Assembly (NCBI RefSeq): GCF_018137945.1
Contig: NZ_CP073089.1
Location: forward strand, 2,418,001 to 2,482,000
Source: Brevibacterium sp. W7.2
GTDB lineage: Bacteria; Actinomycetota; Actinomycetes; Actinomycetales; Brevibacteriaceae
DNA length: 64,000 bases
Reading direction: 5' to 3'
In this document: piece after piece, positions 19,250 to 27,875 of the stretch
Layout of the letters: each line of letters starts with the position of its first letter
Numbering within the stretch: the first letter of the stretch is position 1
Made by a program: the position numbers and the translations under genes
The notes under the pieces: generated by a model
Seen by the model: the letters and a program-made list of their open reading frames with translations, nothing else
Databases searched by the model: none
What the model was told of the DNA's origin: nothing

Positions 19250-20290
19250 ATGAACTCACACGCACTCACCCCGCCGGTACCCGCTTCCGCGCAGCCGACC
19301 GGCGACCAGCTCACCCGTCCCCGCCGGATCGCCGCCCTCGACGTGCTGCGCGGCGTCGCCCTGTGCGGCATCATCTTCGTCAACCTGCCGCCGATGTTCG
19401 GACTCAGCTCGGTCGACGGCAGCGGCGACACGCTCCCGTTCTACGCCGCGAGCCAGGACTTCGTCCAGGGCCGGTTCTTCCCGATCTTCTCGATCCTCTT
19501 CGGCATCGGCTTCGGCATCATGTGGCACTCCGCCCGCCGACGCAGCCCCCGGCCCCGTCTCGCCCTGCTGCGCCGATTCCTCTTCCTCGGCGCCCTCGGC
19601 GCCCTCCACATGCTCCTCCAGCCCGGTGAGGCGCTCCTGCCGTACGCTCTCGCCGCGCTCGTCGTCCTCCTGCCCTCGACGTGGCTGCCCGCCCGCGTCC
19701 TCCCGGCGATCACCTCGGGTCTCGGCGCGCTCCTCCTCATCGCCGGAATGGCCACCGGCGGCGGGATGGCGATCATTCCCGGCCTCTTCCTCCTCGGCTT
19801 CGCGATCGGCTACACCGACTTCGTCCGCACGGCGCTGGCTCACCCGGGCCGCCTCGCCCTCGTCGGCGGGCTCGCCGCCGCCGTCACCGTCACCGGGTTC
19901 CTCACCACGGACTACCTCACCCGCCAGCTCGATCAGTGGATCACCGCGGGCCTGGGGATCACGATGGCTCTGTGCTATGTCATCGTCGTCCTGCTCCTCA
20001 TGCGCACCCCCGCCGAGTCGGTCCTCCGGGCCGTGTTCGCGCCGCTGGGGCGGATGGCGCTGACGAACTACATCGGCGCCACGCTCCTCCTCGTCGGCGT
20101 CCGCTTCCTCGTCCCCGACCTCGCGGCCTTCGACAGCGAGGGCGGCTACGTCGCGGCTGCGGCTGTGTGCACGGCGATCCTCATCGTCCAGATCATCGCC
20201 TCCGCCGTGTGGCTGCGGTTCTTCTCGCAGGGCCCGCTCGAGCGTCTGTGGCGCATCGTCACGTGGGGCCCCTCCCGCGCCGAGCGCTGA
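19250..20290 (+). CDS. DUF418 membrane protein
   Basis: 346 aa polytopic protein. The family hallmark RIAALDVLRGVALCGIIFVN opens the first helix, and the YIGATLLL ... WLRFFSQGPLERLWR end is the conserved C-terminal DUF418 signature, present in YeiB-like proteins. About nine hydrophobic helices are visible. YeiB/DUF418 proteins are related to acyltransferase-3-like membrane proteins, and substrates are unknown. Of three in-frame ATGs (19214, 19241, 19250) the last has GAGG 9 nt upstream. It follows the NarL-type two-component genes and is closed by a strong hairpin. Confidence 0.85.
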   Translation: MNSHALTPPVPASAQPTGDQLTRPRRIAALDVLRGVALCGIIFVNLPPMFGLSSVDGSGDTLPFYAASQDFVQGRFFPIFSILFGIGFGIMWHSARRRSPRPRLALLRRFLFLGALGALHMLLQPGEALLPYALAALVVLLPSTWLPARVLPAITSGLGALLLIAGMATGGGMAIIPGLFLLGFAIGYTDFVRTALAHPGRLALVGGLAAAVTVTGFLTTDYLTRQLDQWITAGLGITMALCYVIVVLLLMRTPAESVLRAVFAPLGRMALTNYIGATLLLVGVRFLVPDLAAFDSEGGYVAAAAVCTAILIVQIIASAVWLRFFSQGPLERLWRIVTWGPSRAER

Positions 20291-20334
20291 GCCTCCCGCG
20301 CCGAACACTGAACAGCCCACCTCCCGGACATGCG

Positions 20335-20373
20335 CCGAGGCGGCACTCCCCTTCACGGGGTGTGCCGCCTCGG
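20335..20373. terminator. Bidirectional-type terminator hairpin between DUF418 and hpf
   Basis: CCGAGGCGGCAC pairs perfectly with GTGCCGCCTCGG. After one T/T mismatch the stem continues with CCCC/GGGG, loop TTCAC. It stands between two converging genes (stops at 20290 and 20398) and could end transcription from both sides. Confidence 0.75.
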
Positions 20374-20397
20374 TAGCGTCGTCGGGTCAGGCGGTGC

Positions 20398-21078
20398 CTA
20401 GTCGGCGACCGTCTCCGGCAGCGCCTCTTCGCTGACGAGGTCCTCGTCGAGGGCGATGACACCGTAGCTCCAGCCCTTGCGGCGGTAGACGACGGAGGGC
20501 TTCGACGACTCCTCGTCGATGAAGAGGTAGAAGTCGTGGCCGACGAGCTCCATCCGGTTGAGCGCCTCCTCGATGCCGATCGGCGCCGCCGCGAACGACT
20601 TCTCCCGCAGCACCACGGGCGAATCGCCCTCTGCCTTGATCCGGCCGTTCGTCTGGTCGGGGGTCGATGCGGTCGTCTCGGCGTCGGCATCGGCCTCGGT
20701 CCCTCCGAGCGGCTCGGCGACGGGCATCTTCGCGAGCGCCTCGGCGGTCGACTCCTTGCGATGACGGCCGACGCGGGACACCTTGTTCCTGTCCCTGGCC
20801 CGCCTCAAGCGCTCGACGAGCTTGGCCCACGCGAGGTCGAGGGCGGCGTACTTGTCGCTCGCCATCGCCTCGGCGCGGATGACCGGACCCTTCGCCACCA
20901 CCGTGAGTTCGACCCGCTCGCTCGTCTCGGGCTGCTTCGTGTTCTTATCGTGAGCGACGTGGACCTCGACACGCTGCGCGCGAGGCGCGAGCTGCTCGAC
21001 TTTGGCGATCTTGTCTTCGATGTGCGCGCGGAAGCTGTCGGAGATGGTCAGTTGGCGTCCGGTGACAACAATGTCCAT
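20398..21078 (-). CDS. hpf: Ribosome hibernation-promoting factor, long form
   Basis: 226 aa. The N-terminal ~100 residues are the RaiA/HPF ribosome-binding fold (MDIVVTGRQLTISDSFRAHIEDKI ... AALDLAWAKLVERLRRARDR). A flexible Ala/Asp/Thr linker and the conserved C-terminal dimerisation domain (VVREKSF-like VLREKSFAA, HDFYLFIDEES, VVYRRKGWSYGVI) follow. Long HPF makes 100S ribosome dimers in stationary phase. The start at 21078 has AAAGGA 8 nt upstream; the longer frame to 21207 includes leader DNA. comF is upstream on the same strand, secA is further downstream as in mycobacteria. Confidence 0.95.
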   Translation of the reverse strand: MDIVVTGRQLTISDSFRAHIEDKIAKVEQLAPRAQRVEVHVAHDKNTKQPETSERVELTVVAKGPVIRAEAMASDKYAALDLAWAKLVERLRRARDRNKVSRVGRHRKESTAEALAKMPVAEPLGGTEADADAETTASTPDQTNGRIKAEGDSPVVLREKSFAAAPIGIEEALNRMELVGHDFYLFIDEESSKPSVVYRRKGWSYGVIALDEDLVSEEALPETVAD

Positions 21079-21145
21079 GATGGGTCCTTTGGCGACTCGT
21101 TCTTCGGATGAATCCGATCCCATTCCCTTGGATGGGTAAACACCG

Positions 21146-21856
21146 TTATACAGTAAAGGGAGAGACAAATCGAGTGCCCCCGCGACCGAGTCCGATGACT
21201 GCGGCAACAGCGGGTCTGACCTGCACCGATGTTAATACTCTTGCGCTTTCGGCCAAGGTCGCGCCGGTGGTCGAGAAATCGTCGACGAGAATGACCGTGG
21301 CGGTCTCCGCAGCGATTTCCCGCACCCGCCGGGAGGGCGGATTCGGGATGAGGAATTGCGAGTTCTCCGCATTGTGCGCCCGCTCGTGTGCCCCGAGTCC
21401 GACCTGGTCGTGGCGCCTGCGCGCGGCGAGGACGTCGATGACCTCGAGCGACAGGTCCGGAGCGAGCTGCCCGGCCCGCCGGGCGAGGGCGGCGGTGTGC
21501 GATCCTCCGCGGCGGCGGAGAGCTGCCTGCGAACTCGGTGCGGGCACGACGCCCACCGGTCCGCCCGGATGACCGACGAGGTCGAGGGCGGCGACGATCG
21601 CCCGTGCGAGAGCGAGGGCGAGCGGGTCGAGGACGTCCCGACGGCCGTTGTCCTTGAAATTGACCACCATATGGGACACCCGCGAGTTGTATTCCGAGAC
21701 CCCGACGACGGGCAGCGTCCCGTACCGCGGCTCCATCGCGCGCGGAACGCCGCCGAGGAGCATGAGGCACGTCGTGCACAGCGAGACGGTCTCCCGCCCG
21801 CAGCCGGCGCACCGTCGCGGCAGGAAGAGATCGGAGAACTCGCTCAGCAGCCCCAT
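21146..21856 (-). CDS. comF: ComF-family phosphoribosyltransferase-like protein
   Basis: 236 aa. An N-terminal zinc-finger-like pair (RRCAGCGRETVSLCTTC) is followed by a PRTase fold with the PRPP-loop motif VILVDDFSTTGATL. ComF proteins take part in DNA uptake in competent bacteria, but in most actinobacteria the role is unknown. It begins 9 bases after the lpqB stop and lies upstream of hpf, the usual lpqB-comF-hpf order. Confidence 0.9.
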   Translation of the reverse strand: MGLLSEFSDLFLPRRCAGCGRETVSLCTTCLMLLGGVPRAMEPRYGTLPVVGVSEYNSRVSHMVVNFKDNGRRDVLDPLALALARAIVAALDLVGHPGGPVGVVPAPSSQAALRRRGGSHTAALARRAGQLAPDLSLEVIDVLAARRRHDQVGLGAHERAHNAENSQFLIPNPPSRRVREIAAETATVILVDDFSTTGATLAESARVLTSVQVRPAVAAVIGLGRGGTRFVSPFTV

Positions 21857-21865
21857 CGCAGCGAC

Positions 21866-23590
21866 TCAGCCCGGATACGCGGGATCCTTCGCCGTGACGT
21901 CGATGAGCTTCTGCCACGCGTTCGAGTTATACGAGTAGATCTCGCCGGCGGTCCCGGTCACGAGGATCGAGCGACCGTCCTCGCCGGCCGCGATCCGGTC
22001 GCCGCCGCCGGGCAGCTGGCCGAGCTGCTCGGGCGGACCCGCGACGTGGACCCGGTAGGGCTGGACGGTCTCGCCCGGCAGCTGCGCGAGCACCGCGAGC
22101 GAGGTCGACCCGCCCCACGAGATGTCCTGGATCCCGGAGAAGTACGAGCCGACCTGCAGCGGGGCGTCGGAGAGGGAGGCGGCGGGGTTGCCCGCCCGGT
22201 CGCGCGGGATGCCGACGACGTCGATGCGCTCGGGCTGATCGCCCTGCCGGCTGAGCACCGCCAGCCTGGTGCCGTCCCGGGAGACCTCGAGATCGAGCAG
22301 GGTGCGACCGGAGAGGAAGTCCGCGGCGACGGTGTAGACCTGATCGTCGCGGCCGACCGCCGTGATCTCGCCCTTGTTGTCGCGCTCGCCCGTCCAGATC
22401 GAGTTGAACCGGTCGATGCTCGGCCCGACGAGCGACGACCCGTTGAGCACGGTGCGCGACTCCGAGGAGTCCGCGCGCAGCCGCTTGAGGTGCTGCCCGT
22501 CGTCCTCGAGGTACGCGTAGATCGAGTCGTCGAAGGACACGGCCGGGTCGCTGGCCTTGGCATCGCTGAGGTCGGGGCTGTTCTCCGCCCGGGCCACCGT
22601 GGTGCCGGAGATCCGCGAGATCCGGTTGTTCGCGATGACGACCGGCGGCCCGTCGACCTGGACGGAGGAGTCCGTCTTCGGCTGCAGGCTCTCGGACACG
22701 ACCTGACCGCCGATCGTCAGCTCGACGCTCGAGACCGAGGGGATGGCCCGCAGCGTCGAGGCGATCTGCTGCCGGATGAGGCCCTTCTCCCGGTCCGTCG
22801 GCGCCGGGGTGAGATTGCCGAGGGAGACGTTGGCGACGCCGTTCTCGATCGTCACGACGTTCGAGTCGTTGAGCTTCGCCCCGTCGGGGGCCGCCGTGAT
22901 GACGGCCCCGGCGAGGTAGGGCGCGGGCCCGGTGAGGAGTTCGTTGATGATCGCCGTCGGGGTCGACGACGAGCGCAGGAACCACCGGGAGTCGGGCACG
23001 AGGTAGGAGAAGTCAGAGGTGAAGAACTCGAGCGAGTAGCTGAGGAAGATCGTGCGGAACGTCGTCGGGGTGACGAGCAGGCCGTCGGGGGCCGAGGAGA
23101 TCCGCCATTCCCCGTTCTCCTGGCGCAGCGAGAACTCGAGGTTCGAGCGGGTGTCCGGGGTCGCCGAGGAGAAGATCCCCGAGGAGTCGACGATGCCGAC
23201 GACGGGAGCTGACATCGTCAGCGTCTTCTGGTCGGAGGTGACCTCGTAGTTGAGCGAGTCGAGGTCGGTGTCGCCGGGCAGCACGGACACCGAGGCGAGC
23301 GGGTTCCACTCCTGGGCCTCCGCCTCGGTGAGGAACGACTTCGCGACGGCGAAGTTGTTGCCGGTCCCGGCGCCGGCGGCGAGGAACCCGCGGACGATCT
23401 CCCCGACGCTGTCACCGGGCTTCGGCCCGTCCGGGGTCCGCGCGCTGCCGGCGGCGGCCTCGTTCGATGCCGCCGGGAGGTGTCCGACGGGCGAGGTCGT
23501 GGGAATCGAGGAGCACGCGGTCAGGGCGAGGCTCGCGCAGACGGCGAGGACGATCGTGACCACGCGCATCCGGGCTGTCGACGGTCTCAT
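21866..23590 (-). CDS. lpqB: Lipoprotein LpqB, MtrAB accessory
   Basis: 574 aa. An N-terminal signal with lipobox LTAC (RVVTIVLAVCASLALTACSS) predicts a lipid-anchored surface protein. A GerMN domain lies in the first half (IINELLTGPAPYLAGAVITAAP ... VANVSLGN) and a beta-propeller-like C-terminal half follows. LpqB binds the extracellular part of MtrB and modulates MtrA phosphorylation in mycobacteria. The start ATG overlaps the mtrB stop by 4 bases; longer upstream frames are inside mtrB and were rejected. Confidence 0.93.
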   Translation of the reverse strand: MRPSTARMRVVTIVLAVCASLALTACSSIPTTSPVGHLPAASNEAAAGSARTPDGPKPGDSVGEIVRGFLAAGAGTGNNFAVAKSFLTEAEAQEWNPLASVSVLPGDTDLDSLNYEVTSDQKTLTMSAPVVGIVDSSGIFSSATPDTRSNLEFSLRQENGEWRISSAPDGLLVTPTTFRTIFLSYSLEFFTSDFSYLVPDSRWFLRSSSTPTAIINELLTGPAPYLAGAVITAAPDGAKLNDSNVVTIENGVANVSLGNLTPAPTDREKGLIRQQIASTLRAIPSVSSVELTIGGQVVSESLQPKTDSSVQVDGPPVVIANNRISRISGTTVARAENSPDLSDAKASDPAVSFDDSIYAYLEDDGQHLKRLRADSSESRTVLNGSSLVGPSIDRFNSIWTGERDNKGEITAVGRDDQVYTVAADFLSGRTLLDLEVSRDGTRLAVLSRQGDQPERIDVVGIPRDRAGNPAASLSDAPLQVGSYFSGIQDISWGGSTSLAVLAQLPGETVQPYRVHVAGPPEQLGQLPGGGDRIAAGEDGRSILVTGTAGEIYSYNSNAWQKLIDVTAKDPAYPG

Positions 23591-25359
23591 GAGCTTCCCT
23601 TCTGCAGTTCGCTCTCCTCCGCCTCGGCGGGTTCGCTGCGGTCGGGGACCGCCTCGGCGAGATCGGCTTCGACGACGATGGGGATCGACCCGGTCTGGAT
23701 CCGCACCGAGCCGTCGGAGGACATCGGGCCGGCGACGAGCGCGGAGCCGCGGATCTGCGCGTCCCGCGGCGGCAGCGGCAGCGGCGACGAGGTGATCTCC
23801 TGGTCGGGACGGCGCGGCAGCGTCAGCCGGAAGCACGAGCCCTCCCCCGGGTTGCCCCACACCTGGAGCCAGCCGCTGTGGAGGTGGGCGTCCTCGAGCG
23901 AGATCGCCAGGCCGAGGCCGGACCCGCCGAGGGTGCGCTTGCGGGCGGGGTCGGCGCGCCAGAACCGGTCGAAGACGTGCTCGACCTGCTCCTCATTCAT
24001 GCCCACGCCGTGGTCGCGCACGCTCACGGCCACCGCCTCGGCGTTCGAGGCGACGTAGACGTCGATCGGCTTGCCCTCCCCGTGCTCGATGGCGTTGACG
24101 ACGAGGTTGCGGATGATCCGCGTGATCCGCACCCGGTCGACCTCGGCCATGACCGGTGAGGACGGGGCATGGACGACGATGTGCGTCGACATCTGGTCGG
24201 CGATCATCGAGACGGTCTCGACGACGGAGGTGACGATCGCGCCGACGTCGACGGGTTTGGCGACCAGCGCTGCGGCCCCGGCGTCGTAGCGGGAGATCTC
24301 GAGGAGGTCGGAGAGGAGGGCGTCGAAGCGCTCGGCCTGCGAGTTGAGCAGCTCGGCGCTGCGGGCAGTCACCGGATCGAGGTCGTCGCGCGCATCGTAG
24401 ATGAGGTCGGCGGCGGCGCGGATCGTCGCGAGCGGGGTCCGCAGCTCATGGGAGACGTCGGAGACGAACTGCCGCTGCAGCACCGAGAGCCGCTCCATCT
24501 GCTGGATCTGGTGCTGGAGGGTGTCGGCCATGTCGTTGAAGCTCTCCCCGAGCACCGCGATCTCGTCGTTGCCGTGGACGGGCATGCGCTCGTCGAGGTC
24601 GCCGTCGGCGATGAGGCGGGCCACCTCCGCACCGGTGCGCACCGGGGTGACGACGAGGCGGGTGACGATCCACGCGACCGCACCGACGAGGACGACGAGG
24701 ACGAGGGCGGCGACGAGCATCGACCGCTGGACGAAGTCGAGGGTGTTCTGCTGTTCGGTCAGATCGCCGAGGTAGTAGAGCTGGAACTGCCCGGCGCCGG
24801 GGACCGTGAGCTCCTGCGTGATGAGCAGGCCCGGCCCCTGCCCGCCCGGCAGGCTCACCGACTGGTAGAGCATGTCATCGGTCGGCGCCTGCCCGATCGC
24901 CTCCCGCAGGTCCGAGCTCACCGGCATCTCCGCCGCCGACTCGGCTGAGGAGTCCATGCCGACGCTGATCGTCGAGAACGACGAGTTCGGGTCCCGCGGC
25001 TGCAGGGTGAGCGCGTAGACCGAACCGGTCGAGCGGTTGAAGATCGAGGAGAGCTGGGAGGACAGGTTCTCCTGGGTCACGGCCTGCCCGTCGGCGGGGG
25101 CGACGCTGCGCAGTTCGGCGACGATCGTCGCCGCCTGCTTCGACAGGGAGTCGAGCCGGTTGTCGAAGAGCCCGCGGGAGATCTGCTGGGACATGTACGT
25201 GCCGACACCGAAGATCGCCACCGAGGTGAGGATGACGGTGAGGACGACGATCCGCACCTGCAGGGAGTAGCTGAACGACCGGCGGATGAACGCCCAGAGG
25301 CTCGTGAGTCCGTTCGCTGTGGTGCGGAGGGCTCCGCGCACGGCGGAGGTGGGGTTCAC
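23587..25359 (-). CDS. mtrB: Sensor histidine kinase MtrB
   Basis: 590 aa. There are two membrane helices: VVLTVILTSVAIFGVGTYM near residue 35 and MLVAALVLVVLVGAVAWIV near residue 220. They bracket an extracellular sensor region and are followed by a HAMP linker. The H-box is FVSDVSHELRTPLATIRAAA and the ATPase has NLVVNAIEHGEG and GGSGLGLAIS. MtrB controls cell-wall remodelling and division through MtrA. The start is the GTG at 25359, which overlaps the mtrA stop (GTGA). The C-terminus has an ~80-residue low-complexity Glu/Ala/Ser tail beyond the ATPase. Confidence 0.95.
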   Translation of the reverse strand: MNPTSAVRGALRTTANGLTSLWAFIRRSFSYSLQVRIVVLTVILTSVAIFGVGTYMSQQISRGLFDNRLDSLSKQAATIVAELRSVAPADGQAVTQENLSSQLSSIFNRSTGSVYALTLQPRDPNSSFSTISVGMDSSAESAAEMPVSSDLREAIGQAPTDDMLYQSVSLPGGQGPGLLITQELTVPGAGQFQLYYLGDLTEQQNTLDFVQRSMLVAALVLVVLVGAVAWIVTRLVVTPVRTGAEVARLIADGDLDERMPVHGNDEIAVLGESFNDMADTLQHQIQQMERLSVLQRQFVSDVSHELRTPLATIRAAADLIYDARDDLDPVTARSAELLNSQAERFDALLSDLLEISRYDAGAAALVAKPVDVGAIVTSVVETVSMIADQMSTHIVVHAPSSPVMAEVDRVRITRIIRNLVVNAIEHGEGKPIDVYVASNAEAVAVSVRDHGVGMNEEQVEHVFDRFWRADPARKRTLGGSGLGLAISLEDAHLHSGWLQVWGNPGEGSCFRLTLPRRPDQEITSSPLPLPPRDAQIRGSALVAGPMSSDGSVRIQTGSIPIVVEADLAEAVPDRSEPAEAEESELQKGSS

Positions 25360-26036
25360 GCCGCTCGGCCCGCCTTGTACCCGACCCCGCGGACGGTGAC
25401 GATGATGTCCGGCTTCTCCGGATCGCGTTCGATCTTCGATCGCAGGCGCTGGACGTGGACGTTGACGAGCCGGGTGTCGGCGGCATGCCGGTAGCCCCAC
25501 ACCTCTTCGAGCAGGGTCTCACGCGAGAACACCTGCCAGGGCTTGCGGGCGAGGGCGACGAGAAGGTCGAATTCGAGCGGGGTCAGCGAGATCGGCGCCC
25601 CGCCCTTCGTCACGGTGTGACCGGCGACGTCGACGACGACATCGCCGACGGTGAGCAGTTCGGGGGCCTGCGGCTCGGAGATGCGCAGGCGCGCCCGCAC
25701 CCGGGCGATGAGCTCCTTGGGCTTGAACGGCTTGGGCACGTAGTCGTCGGCGCCGGATTCGAGACCGAGGACGACGTCGACGGTGTCCGACTTCGCGGTG
25801 AGCATGATGATCGGCACCGAGGAGACGTCGCGGATCTCCCGGCAGACCTCGAGCCCGTCCTTGCCGGGCAGCATGAGATCGAGGAGCACGAGGTCGGGTC
25901 CCACCTTCTGGAACTCGTCGAAGGCCTGGTCGCCGGTCGCGGCGAAGAAGGGTTCGAAGCCCTCACTTTTGAGCACGATTCCGATCATCTCGGCCAGAGC
26001 CGTGTCATCATCAACTACGAGGATACGAGCGTTCAT
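25356..26036 (-). CDS. mtrA: Response regulator MtrA
   Basis: 226 aa OmpR-type regulator. The receiver has DDD at 9-11, phosphorylated Asp53 in LVLLDLMLPGKDG, and TAKSD. The winged-helix domain contains LTPLEFDLLVALARKPWQVFSRE and the wing RGVGYKAG. In actinobacteria MtrA represses or activates wall-hydrolase and replication genes; two candidate targets of that class lie in this window (LCP and the two-headed hydrolase). GGAGG sits directly before ATG. The upstream spacer holds an odd-centred palindrome GACACC-C-GGTGTC at 26077-26089. A tmk gene, next to mtrA in mycobacteria, is absent here. Confidence 0.96.
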   Translation of the reverse strand: MNARILVVDDDTALAEMIGIVLKSEGFEPFFAATGDQAFDEFQKVGPDLVLLDLMLPGKDGLEVCREIRDVSSVPIIMLTAKSDTVDVVLGLESGADDYVPKPFKPKELIARVRARLRISEPQAPELLTVGDVVVDVAGHTVTKGGAPISLTPLEFDLLVALARKPWQVFSRETLLEEVWGYRHAADTRLVNVHVQRLRSKIERDPEKPDIIVTVRGVGYKAGRAA

Positions 26037-26115
26037 ACCTCCATTGTCGCTTAAAGTCATGTGAAGTTTCGACCGGGACACCCGGTGTCGGCCATCCGTG
26101 GCAGGATTGTCTGCA

Positions 26116-27171
26116 ATGGGACGAACGAACGCATGGACTTCGCAGGTCGACTGGCAAACCGGCCGGTGGCAGCCCCGCAGTCCGTCTCCGGGGCATTCGC
26201 CGTGGCGACCGCCGCTTCCCCGCGGCATCCTCCCCAAGCGTCCCCTGACGTTCTTCGAGGTCCTCGACACCGGCTTCCGCCTGCTCCGCTTCATCCCGTC
26301 CCTGGCCATCGGCGCCCCCCTCATCGTCGTCACCCTCGGCACGCTGGCGCTGACCGCGGCGGGCACGGCGCTGACGCTGACCTTCCTGCCGTTCCTCGCC
26401 GACGTCATGGCCGACGACGAGGCGATGTCGGGCTTCGCGCTGCTGGCGCAGCTCGGGTCGTTCGTCCTCGGCCTCCTCAGCCTCGGGTTCGTCCACTTCC
26501 TCGCCGGTCTGCTCGCCCCCGGAGCCGAGAACTCCTTCGGGGCGCGGCGGACGACGCTGACGGCGGCCTGGCGCGCCCTGACCGGACGCCGCCTCAGGCT
26601 CGTCGGGGCGGCCCTGCTCATCACCGGCATCGACACCGTGCTGCTGGCGCTGCTCGCCGGCCCCGCCGTGGCCGCCGGCCTCCTCGGCGCCCCGATCATC
26701 GGCGGTGTCATCGGACTCCTCCTCCTCGGCGTCTGGGTGCTCGCCGTCGTCTGGCTCAACCTGCGCCTGGCCTTCACCGGTGCGGCGATCGCCGCCGAGG
26801 ACGCAGGCATCGGCGGCGCACTCGCCCGCTCGTGGCGGCTGACCGGCAGCGGCTTCTGGCGCACCCTCGGCCAGCTCGGACTCGGGTACCTGCTGGCCAA
26901 TCAGCTCATCCAGCTCGTCATCTCGCCCTTCGTCTTCGTCGTCACCATCGTCCTCACCGCGGTCCTCTCGACCTCCGGCGGGGACCTTGCGGTGATGGCG
27001 GCGATCGCGATCACCGCAGGTGCCGTCGTCCTCGCGCTCACCGCGGTCTCCTCCGCCGTCCTCTACGGCTACTTCTCCTGCCTCGTGTGCGTGAGCTACT
27101 TCGATGCCCGGATGCGCAGCGAGGGCTTCGACCTCGTCGTCATCCGCACCGAGGAGGCGGCCGCGTCATGA
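26116..27171 (+). CDS. Polytopic membrane protein of the GDPD-membrane-domain type
   Basis: 351 aa. A Pro/Trp-rich cytoplasmic start leads to LPKRPLTFFEVLDTGFRLLRFIPS, the characteristic opening of the glycerophosphodiester-phosphodiesterase membrane-domain family. Six or more hydrophobic helices follow, and ARSWRLTGSGFWRTLGQLGLGYLLAN is typical of the family. There is no catalytic GDPD domain. Function unknown; first gene of the DUF4129-DUF4350-moxR-DUF58 operon, with which it overlaps by 4 bases. The start ATG is 8 nt after CAGGAT and has AGGA upstream; the GTG at 26098 is an alternative. Confidence 0.78.
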   Translation: MGRTNAWTSQVDWQTGRWQPRSPSPGHSPWRPPLPRGILPKRPLTFFEVLDTGFRLLRFIPSLAIGAPLIVVTLGTLALTAAGTALTLTFLPFLADVMADDEAMSGFALLAQLGSFVLGLLSLGFVHFLAGLLAPGAENSFGARRTTLTAAWRALTGRRLRLVGAALLITGIDTVLLALLAGPAVAAGLLGAPIIGGVIGLLLLGVWVLAVVWLNLRLAFTGAAIAAEDAGIGGALARSWRLTGSGFWRTLGQLGLGYLLANQLIQLVISPFVFVVTIVLTAVLSTSGGDLAVMAAIAITAGAVVLALTAVSSAVLYGYFSCLVCVSYFDARMRSEGFDLVVIRTEEAAAS

Positions 27172-27875
27172 TCCCGCCCATCGTCGCCGCCGCCTCCGGG
27201 GTCATCGACCGTGACACCGGTCGCGAATGGCTCAACCGCGAACTCAGCCGCAGCGAGTATGCGGAGAACGACCTCACACCGCTCGAACAGCTCGGGCGCT
27301 GGCTCGGCGATGTCTGGGCCGCGCTCCTCTCCGCGGCGCTGGGAGGGAAATCGCCGTGGCTGCTCCTCCTCGTCGTCGCGGCAGTCGCGGTGCTCATCGG
27401 ACTCATCGTCTGGCGGGTGCGGCGCCTCGGTCTGCGGCGGGCCCGGATGCCCTTGGCGGCCTTCGACGCCGTCGTGACCTCCCCGCGCCCCGAACCGTGG
27501 CGGGAGAGCGCCCGAGCCGCCCACGAGCGCGGCGATCATCGGACCGCGGTCATCGACGAGGCCCGGGCGATCTTCGCCGTCCTCGGCCTCAAGCACGTCA
27601 TCGACCTCGAAGCCGCCCAGACGGCGAATGAGATCACCCGCGTCGCCGGCACTGCCCTGCCCGCGCACGCGACCGCCCTGCGGCGGGTCTCACGCGTCTT
27701 CGACGACCTCATGTTCGGACCCGACGACGAGCTCGGGCCGACCGACCTCGCCGGCGTCTACGCCGAGTTCCTCGCCCTCGACGCCGAGCTCGACGCCCTC
27801 CCCGCCCACCGCGGCGCACCCGCCCGGAGCGGCGACCCCTCCCGGACCCTGACCGCCGAGGCGGGACGACGATGA
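27168..27875 (+). CDS. DUF4129 domain membrane protein
   Basis: 235 aa. One transmembrane helix near residues 63-82 (WLLLLVVAAVAVLIGLIVW) separates an N-terminal exterior part from a cytoplasmic DUF4129 domain (AARAAHERGDHRTAVIDEARAIFAVL ... THAT-like TANEITRVAG). DUF4129 resembles a circularly arranged four-helix domain found in transglutaminase-like and MoxR-associated proteins. Function unknown. ATGA overlaps on both sides show tight translational coupling. Confidence 0.8.
   Translation: MIPPIVAAASGVIDRDTGREWLNRELSRSEYAENDLTPLEQLGRWLGDVWAALLSAALGGKSPWLLLLVVAAVAVLIGLIVWRVRRLGLRRARMPLAAFDAVVTSPRPEPWRESARAAHERGDHRTAVIDEARAIFAVLGLKHVIDLEAAQTANEITRVAGTALPAHATALRRVSRVFDDLMFGPDDELGPTDLAGVYAEFLALDAELDALPAHRGAPARSGDPSRTLTAEAGRR

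Noticed and set aside
25360..25500. Extended mtrB N-terminus reaching 25500
   Set aside because: This stretch is the end of mtrA in another frame. GTG 25359 overlapping the mtrA stop is the normal coupled start.
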